Below are positions 44,716-52,995 of a stretch of 62,333 nucleotides of DNA, one piece after another. The first letter of the stretch is position 1; every line of letters starts with the position of its first letter. A program made the position numbers and the translations under genes. The notes below the pieces were generated by a model that was not told the DNA's origin, searched no databases, and saw only the letters and a program-made list of their open reading frames with translations. The stretch covers positions 1 through 62,333 of the forward strand of contig CAIQJF010000062.1 in assembly GCA_903872075.1 (NCBI GenBank). Direction: 5' to 3'. Source of the DNA: an uncultured Caulobacteraceae bacterium (GTDB lineage: Bacteria > Pseudomonadota > Alphaproteobacteria > Caulobacterales > Caulobacteraceae).

Positions 44716-45926
44716 GACTGGGCTCCGTGGGCTTTAGCGGCGTCAACTCCGTCCTCGCCGAGTTCGGCCAGGACCTCGAGGGTGTCCCGGCCGACTTCCG
44801 GCGCTTCAAGCCGGATCGAGGCGGGAGTCTTGGCAAAGCGGATGCCGGGTTTCATCGCCCGGTAGGCGCCCTGCGTTTCGTGAGTGCGCTCCTCGAACAG
44901 GGTCGTCTTCAGTTGAGGATCGTCGAGAATGCCGCGGGCCGAATTGGCGACCATGGCCGGCACGGAATTCGCCGCGCAAAGCTCCATCCACTCGGCCGTG
45001 GTGCGTGTGGCGGTCGCCTCCGCCAGCATCGCATTGTATACGGCGACCCGGGCGGCGGCCCCCTTGCTGGAGAGGAAACGTTCGCTGCCGTAGGCGTCCG
45101 GGATGCCGCCCAGTTCCAGATATTTGGCGGCCTGGGCCTGATTGGCGGGCATCACCATGATCCAGCCGTCCTTGGTCTGCAGCGGCTTGCGGTGGGGCGT
45201 GATCGTGGTGGTGTGGCCGAAATTGCCGATCGGCGGGATATAGGTCTCGCCATAGAGATGCTCGGCCATGATGAAGCCGGTGAAGGTCTCCAGCATCGGC
45301 ACCTCGACGTACTGGCCCTCGCCGGTCTTTTCCTTATGACGCAGGGCGGCAAGGCAGGCGATCGCGGCGAACAGGCCGCACGTCTTGTCGGCGATGATCG
45401 AGGGCACGAACTTCAACGGCTCATTGGGATCCACCAGGGAGGCGAGGCCCGTGGCGCCGCTGGCCGCCTGGATCAGGTCGTCGAACGCCTGCCGTCCCGC
45501 GTAGGGACCTTCGGAGGCGTAGCCCATGGCCTCCACATAGACGATGTCCGGTTTCATGGCCGCCACGTCCTTGTAGGCGAAGCCCAGACGGGCCACGGCC
45601 TCGGGCCGCATGTTGTGGATGAAGATATCGGCCGATTTCACAAGACGGCGCAGGGCCCGGCGGCCGGGTTCGGTCTTGAGGTCCAGGGCCACCGAGCGCT
45701 TGTTGCGGTTCAGCCCCACGAAAACCGGCCCCAGCGTCTTGGACGACGGGGCCTTGCCGTTGGTGCGCTGGCGATCGCCCGTGGGCTCCTCGACCTTGAT
45801 CACATCCGCGCCGAGATCGCCGAGCGTCTGGGTCGCATAGGGGCCCAGAACGAACTGGGTTAGATCCACCACCCGCACGCCGCTGAGCGGCCCCTGGACG
45901 TGGGCGTCTTTGGTTTCGCTCGCCAT
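44712..45926 (-). CDS. CaiB/BaiF (class III) CoA transferase
   Basis: A 404-residue family III CoA transferase. It has the N-terminal LSGVRVVDLTQFVLGPYATQTLGDLGADVIKVEEPTGDRQR, LNRNKRSVALDLK, and the active-site Asp in AMGYASEGPYAGRQAFDDLIQAASGATGL. Enzymes of this family move CoA between acids without ATP, as for formyl-, carnitine- or bile-acid-CoA. It is first of a two-gene operon with the enoyl-CoA hydratase, and divergent from a second hydratase-SDR pair, forming one acyl-CoA locus. Confidence 0.9.
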   Translation of the reverse strand: MASETKDAHVQGPLSGVRVVDLTQFVLGPYATQTLGDLGADVIKVEEPTGDRQRTNGKAPSSKTLGPVFVGLNRNKRSVALDLKTEPGRRALRRLVKSADIFIHNMRPEAVARLGFAYKDVAAMKPDIVYVEAMGYASEGPYAGRQAFDDLIQAASGATGLASLVDPNEPLKFVPSIIADKTCGLFAAIACLAALRHKEKTGEGQYVEVPMLETFTGFIMAEHLYGETYIPPIGNFGHTTTITPHRKPLQTKDGWIMVMPANQAQAAKYLELGGIPDAYGSERFLSSKGAAARVAVYNAMLAEATATRTTAEWMELCAANSVPAMVANSARGILDDPQLKTTLFEERTHETQGAYRAMKPGIRFAKTPASIRLEAPEVGRDTLEVLAELGEDGVDAAKAHGAQS

Positions 45927-46095
45927 GCAGTCTCCTCCCGTTTGGCCCTATTGAGGGTTCACCGGCGCTGATGGCAATGGTTTTGAGGCGCCGTGAGACC
46001 TTTCCGTCTCCCGCGTTCGGGCCGGCGCATTGCAAGGCCTTTGACAGAGGCCGTCTCTTGAGGCTCCAAGGACACGAAGAACGAGAGGAAACCCC

Positions 46096-46905
46096 ATGAC
46101 CGACCAGCTGATCGAAACCCACGATGGCGGCATCGCCACCCTGACCATGAACCGTCCCGAGGCTCGCAACGCCCTGACCGGCGAGATGCAGGCGGCCCTG
46201 GGCGAAGCGATCCCGCGTCTGGCGGCCGATCCATCCGTGCGGCTTGTGGTGTTGACCGGGGCCGGCGGCGCCTTCTGCGCCGGCGGCGACGTCAAGGGTT
46301 TCGCCGCGGCCACCAGCAAGGCGCCTTCCGACGGTGGCGGCTTCAACATGGAGCAGCGCATTCACGGCCTGCGCACAGGTATGGAGACCGTGCGGTGGCT
46401 GCACGAGATGCCCAAACCCACCCTTGCGGTGATTCCCGGCCCAGCCGCCGGGGCCGGTCTCTCCCTGGCTCTGGCCTGCGACATGCGCATCGCGTCCGAG
46501 GACGCCAAGCTCACCACCGCCTTCTCCAAGGTCGGCCTGGCCGGCGACTACGGCGGCAGCTATTTCCTCACCCACCTGGTGGGCGGGGCGAAGGCGCGGG
46601 AACTCTATTTCACCGCTGATGTGATCACCGGCGCGGAGGCCCTTCGCCTGGGTATCGTCAACCGGGCCGTGCCAGCGTCCGACCTCGCCGAGGCCGCGGC
46701 GGACTACGCGCGCTATCTGGCTGGCCTGCCCACCACCGCCATCGGCTACATGAAGCGCAACCTCAACGCCGCCGAACACGCCACCCTGACCGAGGTGCTG
46801 GACGCCGAGGCGCAGAACATGGTGCGCACCATGATGACCGAAGACCACAAGGCCGCCTCGGCAGCCTTCGTCGCCAAGGTCAAGCCGGTGTTCCAGGGCA
46901 GATGA
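46096..46905 (+). CDS. Enoyl-CoA hydratase/isomerase family protein
   Basis: A 269-residue second crotonase-fold enzyme. Oxyanion loops: GAFCAGGDVKGF and IPGPAAGAGLSLALACD. At the position of the second catalytic Glu the sequence reads KVGLAGDYGGSYFLTHLVGG, so that Glu is replaced; this hints at an isomerase or other crotonase chemistry rather than simple hydration. GAGAGG precedes the ATG. Coupled by ATGA (46902-46905) to the SDR gene. Confidence 0.88.
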   Translation: MTDQLIETHDGGIATLTMNRPEARNALTGEMQAALGEAIPRLAADPSVRLVVLTGAGGAFCAGGDVKGFAAATSKAPSDGGGFNMEQRIHGLRTGMETVRWLHEMPKPTLAVIPGPAAGAGLSLALACDMRIASEDAKLTTAFSKVGLAGDYGGSYFLTHLVGGAKARELYFTADVITGAEALRLGIVNRAVPASDLAEAAADYARYLAGLPTTAIGYMKRNLNAAEHATLTEVLDAEAQNMVRTMMTEDHKAASAAFVAKVKPVFQGR

Positions 46906-47657
46906 GCGAGGCGTTCGGCCACTACCCCAGCCTCAAGGACCGGGTGGTTTTCATCACCGGCGGCGCCATGGGTATCGGCGCCGCCCTGGTGCGGGCCTTT
47001 CATGGCCAGGGCGGGCGCGTCGCCTTCATCGACCGCGCCGCCGCCGCCGGAGAGGCCCTGGCCGCCGAACTCGGCGGCGTCTGGTTCAAGCCGGTGGACG
47101 TGACCGATGTCGCCGCCCTCGAAGGCGCTATCGCCGGCGCCGCCGAAGACCTGGGGCCCATCGCTGTCCTGGTGAACAACGTCGCCAACGACACGCGCCA
47201 TCGACCCGAGGACACCGACGCCGCGGCCTGGCGGGCTCATCTGGCGGTCAACCTCGATCCCACCTTCCTCGCGGCGCGTGCAGTGCACACTGGGATGAAG
47301 GCGGCGGGCGGCGGGGCGATCGTCAACTTCAGCTCGATCACCGCCTTCCTCGGGCCCGGCGATCTGCCAGCCTATGTGGCGGCCAAGGGCGCGGTAAACG
47401 CCCTCACCCGATCCCTGGCCCGGGCCTGGGGCCGCGACGGGATCCGCGTCAACGCCATCGCCCCGGGGTGGGTGGAGACCGAACGCCAGCGCGAGCTATG
47501 GCTAACCCCCGAGGCCGAGGCGGCCTGGAATCGCGAGGCGGCGCTGCACCGCCTGATCCAGCCGGAGGAAGTGGCCCGACTGGCGCTGTTCCTGGCGGCC
47601 GCGGACAGCGGCGCGATCACCGGCCAGACGCTCCTCATTGACGCGGGGCGCGTCTGA
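46902..47657 (+). CDS. SDR family oxidoreductase
   Basis: A 251-residue classical short-chain dehydrogenase. The cofactor motif is TGGAMGIG, the structural VNNVAND takes the place of NNAG, and the active site is [23 protein letters not shown] (Ser, Tyr, Lys). The C-terminus [11 protein letters not shown] is typical. It is likely the hydroxyacyl-CoA or alcohol dehydrogenase following the coupled enoyl-CoA hydratase. Its stop TGA overlaps a CTG that seems to start miaA. Confidence 0.88.
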   Translation: MSEAFGHYPSLKDRVVFITGGAMGIGAALVRAFHGQGGRVAFIDRAAAAGEALAAELGGVWFKPVDVTDVAALEGAIAGAAEDLGPIAVLVNNVANDTRHRPEDTDAAAWRAHLAVNLDPTFLAARAVHTGMKAAGGGAIVNFSSITAFLGPGDLPAYVAAKGAVNALTRSLARAWGRDGIRVNAIAPGWVETERQRELWLTPEAEAAWNREAALHRLIQPEEVARLALFLAAADSGAITGQTLLIDAGRV

Positions 47658-48541
47658 CCGTCGCCACGCCGGTCACCCTCATTGCCGGGCCTACGGCCAG
47701 CGGCAAGTCCGCCCTGGCCCTGCGTCTGGCCGAAGAGGCCGGCGGCGAGATCGTCAACGCCGATTCCATGCAGGTCTACGGCGACCTGCGCATACTGACC
47801 GCCCGACCGAACGAGACTGACACCGCCCGGGTCCCCCATCATCTGTTCGGCGTGGCCGACGCCGCCGAGGCCTGGTCCGTGGGCCGATGGCTTGGCGCGG
47901 CGCGCGGGGTGCTGGCCGACATCGCCGCCCGGCGCCGCCCGGCTTTCGTCGTCGGCGGAACCGGCCTCTATTTTCGCGCGCTCACCCACGGATTGGCCGA
48001 GACGCCGCAAATCCCGGCTGTCGCCCGGGCGGAGAGCCAGAGCCTCTATGACGACCTCGGCGAAACCGATTTCCGGGCCAGGCTGGCCACGGCGGACGCC
48101 GCGGCGGCCGCACGCATCGCCCCCGGCGATAGGCAACGGCTGACCCGGGCGCTCGAGGTGCATCTGGCCACCGGCCGGTCACTGAGCGACTGGCAGGCGG
48201 CCACGACCCCGACCTTGCCAGCCGCGACCTGGCGTGGCCTCGTTCTGGAACCTCATCGCGCCGCGCTCTACGACCGCTGCGACAGCCGCCTGGTGGCGAT
48301 GATCGACCACGGCGCCCTCGACGAAGTGGCGCGGCTTGCCGCCCGTGATCTCGATCCGCGCCTGCCGGCCATGAAGGCCCTCGGGGTTGTTCCGTTCGCC
48401 GCCCAGCTGAAAGGTGAGCTCTCGCCCGCCGCCGCCCTGACCCAGGCCCAGGCAGACACCCGTCACTACGCCAAGCGTCAGCTGACCTGGTTTCGCAACC
48501 AGACCCCCGACTGGCCCCGCGCCATGGCGGCGACGCCTTGA
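47654..48541 (+). CDS. miaA: tRNA dimethylallyltransferase MiaA, apparent CTG start
   Basis: A 295-residue enzyme that transfers a dimethylallyl group to N6 of A37 in tRNAs reading UNN codons. P-loop [12 protein letters not shown], substrate motif [33 protein letters not shown] and [10 protein letters not shown] are diagnostic. The reading frame upstream of the P-loop opens after a TGA at 47639 and contains no ATG, GTG or TTG before it. The best start is CTG 47654, which overlaps the SDR stop as CTGA in the manner of ATGA couplings and gives a normal MiaA N-terminus ([19 protein letters not shown]). The first in-frame ATG (47768) would delete the P-loop. Confidence 0.9.
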   Translation: MTVATPVTLIAGPTASGKSALALRLAEEAGGEIVNADSMQVYGDLRILTARPNETDTARVPHHLFGVADAAEAWSVGRWLGAARGVLADIAARRRPAFVVGGTGLYFRALTHGLAETPQIPAVARAESQSLYDDLGETDFRARLATADAAAAARIAPGDRQRLTRALEVHLATGRSLSDWQAATTPTLPAATWRGLVLEPHRAALYDRCDSRLVAMIDHGALDEVARLAARDLDPRLPAMKALGVVPFAAQLKGELSPAAALTQAQADTRHYAKRQLTWFRNQTPDWPRAMAATP

Positions 48542-48594
48542 CCTTCGGCGGCGAGCGCCTTAGCGTCGCTTTCGATAGTTTGGAGCTTTCGACC

Positions 48595-48648
48595 ATGCGC
48601 CTTGCGCACCTCGTACTTATTCGGCGACCGAACCTGGTGCGGGCCTGA
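48595..48648 (+). CDS. ilv leader peptide (attenuation)
   Basis: A 17-codon ORF encoding MRLAHLVLIRRPNLVRA with GGAG 9 nt before its ATG. It is rich in branched-chain codons (Leu, Leu-Val-Leu-Ile, then Leu-Val) and is followed within 35-55 nt by a terminator and then ilvB. This is the classical arrangement for control by ribosome stalling when charged Leu/Val/Ile tRNAs are short. Nothing else about the peptide suggests an independent function. Confidence 0.88.
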   Translation: MRLAHLVLIRRPNLVRA

Positions 48649-48703
48649 CGGCCCTCGCCTGACCTCGGTCGCGTTTGCAAAGGCCCCTCGCGGGCCTTTT
48701 TTC
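48639..48703 (+). promoter_or_regulatory. ilvBN transcription attenuator: pause hairpin and terminator
   Basis: A first hairpin GGGCC(48641-48645) TGAC GGCCC(48650-48654) overlaps the end of the leader ORF. The terminator is AAAGGCCC (48679-48686), loop CTCGC, GGGCCTTT (48692-48699), with the U-tract reaching 48702. GGCCC at 48650 nearly repeats the terminator left arm, so either can pair with the flanking GGGCC segments. A further 8-bp pairing (48624-48631 with 48665-48672) is possible. The exact switch geometry is not resolved. Confidence 0.8.
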
Positions 48704-48731
48704 TTGCCCTCTCACAGACGAAAACTCAGCC

Positions 48732-50543
48732 ATGACGACAGAGACCCTCCCCAAGACGCCCGCCGACGGGGCGCAGACGCCGCAGATCATGACCGGCGCC
48801 GAGATCGTGGTGCGCGCCCTGCTCGACCAGGGCGTGACCGACCTTTTCGGCTACCCGGGCGGGGCGGTGCTGCCGATCTATGACGCCCTGTTCCACGAGC
48901 CTCGCCTCAAGCATGTGCTGGTGCGTCACGAGCAAGGAGCGGGCCATGCGGCCGAGGGCTACGCTCGCGCCACCGGCAAGCCGGGCGTGGTGCTGGTCAC
49001 CTCGGGACCCGGCGCGACCAATACGGTCACGGCCATCGTCGACGCCCTGATGGATTCCATTCCCCTGGTGGTCCTGACAGGTCAGGTGCCCACCCATCTG
49101 ATCGGCACCGACGCCTTCCAGGAGTGCGACACCGTCGGCATCACCCGGTCGTGCACCAAGCACAACTTCCTGGTGAAAGACGTCAACCAGCTGGCGCGTG
49201 TGATTCACGAAGCCTTCGCCATCGCCACCAGCGGGCGCCCCGGTCCGGTGGTCATCGACATTCCCAAGGACGTGCAGTTCGCCAGCGGCGTCTATGTGAG
49301 CCCGGCCGACGCCAAGCCGATCCATAACTACCACCCGCGCGTCGACGGCGACGCGGCAGCCATCGCCGAGGCCGCGGCCCTGATCGCCGGCGCGCGCCGG
49401 CCGCTGTTCTACACCGGCGGCGGGGTGATCAACGCCGGCCCGTCCGCCAGCGCCTCCCTGCGGCGCCTGGCGGCCCTGACCGGCGCGCCGGTGACATCGA
49501 CGCTCATGGGGCTGGGCGCCTTCCCGGCCGACGATCCGGCCTGGCTGGGCATGGTCGGCATGCACGGCGCCTATGAGGCTAATCACGCCATGCACGACTG
49601 CGACGTCATGGTCGCGGTGGGCGCCCGGTTCGACGACCGTGTCACCGGCCGCCTCGACGCCTTCTCGCCGGGGTCGAAGAAGATCCACATCGACATCGAC
49701 CCGGCCTCCATCGGCAAGGTCGTGCGGGCCGATGTCGGCATCGTCGGCGACGCCGGCAAGGTGCTCGACGCCCTGATCGCCGCCTGGAACCGTTCACCGG
49801 CGCCGGCGGCGGTCCCGGAACGCCTGGCGGACTGGTGGGAACAGATCGACCGCTGGCGGGCGCGCAAGGGCTTTGCCTACCGGCCATCCTCGACCCTGAT
49901 CAAGCCGCAGTATGCTATCGAGCGACTCTACGAGCTGACGAAGAACCGCGACACCTACATCACCACGGAAGTGGGCCAGCACCAGATGTGGGCGGCCCAG
50001 TTCTATCGCGTCCAGGAGCCTAACCGCTGGATGACCTCCGGCGGGCTGGGCACCATGGGCTATGGCCTGCCGGCCGCGGTGGGCGTGCAGATCGCTCATC
50101 CGGACAGTCTGGTCATCGACATCGCCGGCGACGCCAGCGTGCAGATGACCATTCAGGAGATGTCCACCGCCCTGCAGTACGACCTGCCGATCAAGATCTT
50201 CATCCTCAATAACGAATGGATGGGCATGGTGCGGCAGTGGCAGCAGCTGTTGCATGGCGAACGCTACAGCCACTCCTATTCCTCCAGCCTGCCCGACTTC
50301 GTGAAGCTGGCGGAGGCCTATGGCGGCGTCGGGCTGCGGACCGACAAGCCGGACGAACTTGACGACCTGATCCTGGAAATGATCGACACCCCCCGCCCGG
50401 TGATTTTCGACTGCCGGGTGGAGCGTGCGGAAAACTGCCTGCCCATGATCCCGTCGGGCAAGGCGCACAACGACATGATCCTCGGCGAAGATGCGACCGA
50501 CATGAGTTCGGTCATCGACGCCGCCGGACGGAGGCTGGTATGA
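48732..50543 (+). CDS. ilvB: Acetolactate synthase large (catalytic) subunit
   Basis: A 603-residue ThDP- and FAD-dependent enzyme forming acetolactate or acetohydroxybutyrate, the first common step to valine, leucine and isoleucine. Motifs: catalytic Glu in VRHEQGAGHAAEGYARATG, FAD-binding GGGV and FDDRVTGRLDAF, ThDP motif GDASVQMTIQEMSTALQYDLPIKIFILNNEWMGMVRQWQ. ATG 48732 directly follows the attenuator; an upstream in-frame ATG (48675) falls in the terminator and is not used. Its stop overlaps ilvN (ATGA). Confidence 0.96.
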   Translation: MTTETLPKTPADGAQTPQIMTGAEIVVRALLDQGVTDLFGYPGGAVLPIYDALFHEPRLKHVLVRHEQGAGHAAEGYARATGKPGVVLVTSGPGATNTVTAIVDALMDSIPLVVLTGQVPTHLIGTDAFQECDTVGITRSCTKHNFLVKDVNQLARVIHEAFAIATSGRPGPVVIDIPKDVQFASGVYVSPADAKPIHNYHPRVDGDAAAIAEAAALIAGARRPLFYTGGGVINAGPSASASLRRLAALTGAPVTSTLMGLGAFPADDPAWLGMVGMHGAYEANHAMHDCDVMVAVGARFDDRVTGRLDAFSPGSKKIHIDIDPASIGKVVRADVGIVGDAGKVLDALIAAWNRSPAPAAVPERLADWWEQIDRWRARKGFAYRPSSTLIKPQYAIERLYELTKNRDTYITTEVGQHQMWAAQFYRVQEPNRWMTSGGLGTMGYGLPAAVGVQIAHPDSLVIDIAGDASVQMTIQEMSTALQYDLPIKIFILNNEWMGMVRQWQQLLHGERYSHSYSSSLPDFVKLAEAYGGVGLRTDKPDELDDLILEMIDTPRPVIFDCRVERAENCLPMIPSGKAHNDMILGEDATDMSSVIDAAGRRLV

Positions 50544-51106
50544 GCGTTCGCGACAAGATCGCCCCCGAGGCGCCGGCGTCGGCCTATGACATGGGCCACG
50601 CCGCCGAGATTGAGCACCTTGCCACCTTCGCGGTGCTGGTCGACAACGAGCCGGGGGTGCTGCACCGGGTCGTCGGCCTGTTCGCCGCGCGGGGCTACAA
50701 CATCGAGAGCCTGACGGTCGCCGAGACAGATCCGGGCGCCCGCACGAGCCGCATCACAATCGTCACCCGCGGCACGCCACACGTGCTGAGCCAGATCGAG
50801 GCTCAGCTGAAGAAGATGGTGTCGGCCCGGCACGTGCAGGACGTAACCCGCGATCCCAACGGCGTGGAGCGGGAACTCGCGCTTGTGAAGGTTCGCGTCG
50901 TCGGTGCGCAGCGGGTGGAGGCCAAGATGGTGGCCGACATCTTCCGCGCCAGTATCGTCGACACGACCACCGGCGGATTCATTTTCGAGATCACCGGCGC
51001 GACGTCGAAGATCGACAAGTTCGTCGGTCTGATGCGACCGCTCGGGTTGATCGAAGTCTCGAGAACCGGCGTATTGTCAATTGAACGCGGCGCGGAGGCC
51101 GTCTGA
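50540..51106 (+). CDS. ilvN: Acetolactate synthase small (regulatory) subunit
   Basis: A 188-residue regulatory subunit with an N-terminal ACT domain (HLATFAVLVDNEPGVLHRVVGLFAARGYNIESLTVAETD) that binds valine, and a C-terminal ALS-ss domain (RELALVKVRV…FIFEITGATSKIDKFVGLMRPLGLIEVSRTGVLSIERG). It activates the large subunit and confers feedback inhibition. It is coupled to ilvB by an ATGA overlap. ilvC, often next in related genomes, is not adjacent here. Confidence 0.95.
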   Translation: MSVRDKIAPEAPASAYDMGHAAEIEHLATFAVLVDNEPGVLHRVVGLFAARGYNIESLTVAETDPGARTSRITIVTRGTPHVLSQIEAQLKKMVSARHVQDVTRDPNGVERELALVKVRVVGAQRVEAKMVADIFRASIVDTTTGGFIFEITGATSKIDKFVGLMRPLGLIEVSRTGVLSIERGAEAV

Positions 51107-51207
51107 GTTCGAATTCCCGGGTCTTTTCAGCGCAATTGCGCCATCGATTGTCTCGGGCGCCACTGAAGCCTAGCCTTCGCGAAAGGACGTAGCCAAAGGG
51201 GCGGACA

Positions 51208-52158
51208 ATGCTCGAGTGGATCAAGAGGCTGCTTTGGCAAGCTCGCGACGAGACGCGAAGCCGACCTTTGACGTCTCAGCTCATCGCCTCACTGGTGGAT
51301 CTGGAAGAAGCGAAACAGCTCTCGGACACACCAGAGCAACTCGCTGAACTGACCATCAAGGGCGGCACGCCGGTAGATCAGATCGGGCAAGCCATCGCCG
51401 CACGCCTGGTGTTGGGCGAGCGGATGGAACTCCCCGAACTTACCCGTTACGTGCAGCATCTGCAGAATCGCTATGCCGTTGCGGTCGGATCAGCGAGTTT
51501 CGCGCGCTATCTCCAAGGTGTGCCGAAAACCGTCTTCGAGGATCTGACCTTGTTGAAGGCGGAACTGAAGACCTTGTCCTACCGCCTGCGGCTGGCCTAC
51601 TCCATCACCCATATTCGCGACCGGCAGCTCAGTATAATCAGGACGTTCTGTTTCATCTTCCTGCTGCTCTCGCTGGGCTTCGTGGTGGCTTCGCTGTTCG
51701 CCCAGGACGTTTGGGGCCTCTCCTCCCCTATCCTGAACTTCCTCATCATCGGCGCGGTGGGCTTCGGCGGCGCGCTTACCTCGATCGCCCGGCGGGCGAA
51801 CCAGATCCTGTCATCGAGTCCCCTCGACGAGGATCCTGTGATCCAGGCGAGCGCGCTTCAGCAGGGGTCCGCCAGCCTTCTGATCGCCGCCCTCAGCGGG
51901 CCGATTTTCGCGCTCGTGCTGATGCTGATCTTCATGAGCGGTCTGGTGAAATTCGGGGAGATCCAGCCAAAGTTCGACGGTGCGGCCTGTCTTTCCGGGT
52001 GTGGCAGGTTCGACTTCCGCGTCTTTCAGTACACCTTCAGCTTTTCGTCGGCCGGAGACGCCGCCAAAATGGGTGTCTGGGCTTTCGTCGCGGGCTTTGC
52101 CGAGCAGTTTGTTCCCGATATGCTCGACGGGTTCGCGAATATCGGCAAGAAAAAGTGA
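51208..52158 (+). CDS. Membrane protein of unknown function
   Basis: A 316-residue protein I do not recognise. The first 135 residues are soluble and helical. Four hydrophobic segments follow: about 147-170 (IIRTFCFIFLLLSLGFVVASLF), 175-195 (LNFLIIGAVGFGGALTSIA), 225-252 (SASLLIAALSGPIFALVLMLIFMSG) and 285-302 (MGVWAFVAGFAEQFVPDM). A Cys pair (CLSGC) lies in the loop before the last segment. AGGGGCGG precedes the ATG. It looks monocistronic, between ilvN and a 180-bp AT-richer gap, and may be a later insertion in the ilv neighbourhood. Confidence 0.6.
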   Translation: MLEWIKRLLWQARDETRSRPLTSQLIASLVDLEEAKQLSDTPEQLAELTIKGGTPVDQIGQAIAARLVLGERMELPELTRYVQHLQNRYAVAVGSASFARYLQGVPKTVFEDLTLLKAELKTLSYRLRLAYSITHIRDRQLSIIRTFCFIFLLLSLGFVVASLFAQDVWGLSSPILNFLIIGAVGFGGALTSIARRANQILSSSPLDEDPVIQASALQQGSASLLIAALSGPIFALVLMLIFMSGLVKFGEIQPKFDGAACLSGCGRFDFRVFQYTFSFSSAGDAAKMGVWAFVAGFAEQFVPDMLDGFANIGKKK

Positions 52159-52338
52159 CCTGAATATTTCTCTAACACCTAGATAATTGCGACGCCTGCG
52201 GCTGGGACGCGACAAGATAGTTAGAAACCGCATTGCGGAAGTTACGAATACAAGAATAGCAGCGATGAATGCAAATTCCTGACGAATTCTCCACGTCGCC
52301 CAGCGCGACCGCCCGAACTCCGAAGGACCAGCCTCATC
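52159..52338. other. Intergenic region upstream of the first PEP-CTERM gene
   Basis: About 180 bp, AT-richer than its surroundings in its first 100 bp (TAATTGCGACG, GATAGTTAGAAACCG). Presumably it holds the promoter of the exported protein gene. I see no clear terminator for the preceding gene and no convincing operator. Confidence 0.4.
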
Positions 52339-52995
52339 ATGACCCGCACGATTCTCGCCGCCCTCGCCGCGACCGTTCTCATCGCCCCCGCCGCCCACGC
52401 CGAGTCGATCCCCTACCCCAACTCCGGAACGCAGAATCCCGACACCTACAGCTTCACCGCAAGCAAGACCGGCGACATCATCGGCTATTTCGCCGGCTCC
52501 TCGGCGGGTTGGGACGAGCAGGTGGGCCTGATGGTCAACGGCGTCTTCCCCGCCAGTTTTGGTCTCGATGACCACAGCACGGCGGTCGGGGCGGCCTTCA
52601 ATTTCGGGCATGTGAACGCCGGCGACAAACTGGTCTTCGTACTCACCGCCAACGGCAATCCCGGCAAGTTCGCCTACTCGGACTCATCCCTGAACGGGCC
52701 CTATGACTCCATGAACGGCGCCGGCGCCAACCACGTCTATTCGACGGCCTATACGGACGGCTCGCTCGGACACGGCATTCCCAGCGGCATCTATCTCGCC
52801 TTCGAAGATCTGCCGCCGTCGTGGAGCGACTTCAACTATCATGACGACACCTTCGTGTTCACCAACGTGAGCTCCGCGGTCAGCACCGGCGGGGCCGTGC
52901 CCGAGCCGGCCACCTAGTCGCTGATGCTCATCGGCGTCGCGGGTCTCGGCGCAACACTGCGGTCACGTCGCCAGACCGCCCTTCAGGCCGCCTGA
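52339..52995 (+). pseudogene. PEP-CTERM protein interrupted by TAG in the sorting signal
   Basis: Translation from ATG 52339 gives 192 residues: signal peptide (MTRTILAALAATVLIAPAAHA), a small Gly/Asp/Ser-rich domain and VPEPAT, then TAG at 52915-52917. The same frame continues as SLMLIGVAGLGATLRSRRQTALQAA to TGA 52993-52995, the rest of a PEP-CTERM signal (PEP, hydrophobic helix, Arg-rich end). The intact signal at 55.1 kb reads VPEPATWAMMLLGVAGIG, so TAG stands where Trp (TGG) is expected. As read, the product would be secreted without exosortase sorting. Amber mutation or sequence error are both possible. The extended frame overlaps the convergent gene by 13 bp. Confidence 0.78.

Noticed and set aside
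48675..48731. Extended start of ilvB at ATG 48675
   Set aside because: It lies in the attenuator terminator and has no ribosome site; the family N-terminus fits ATG 48732.
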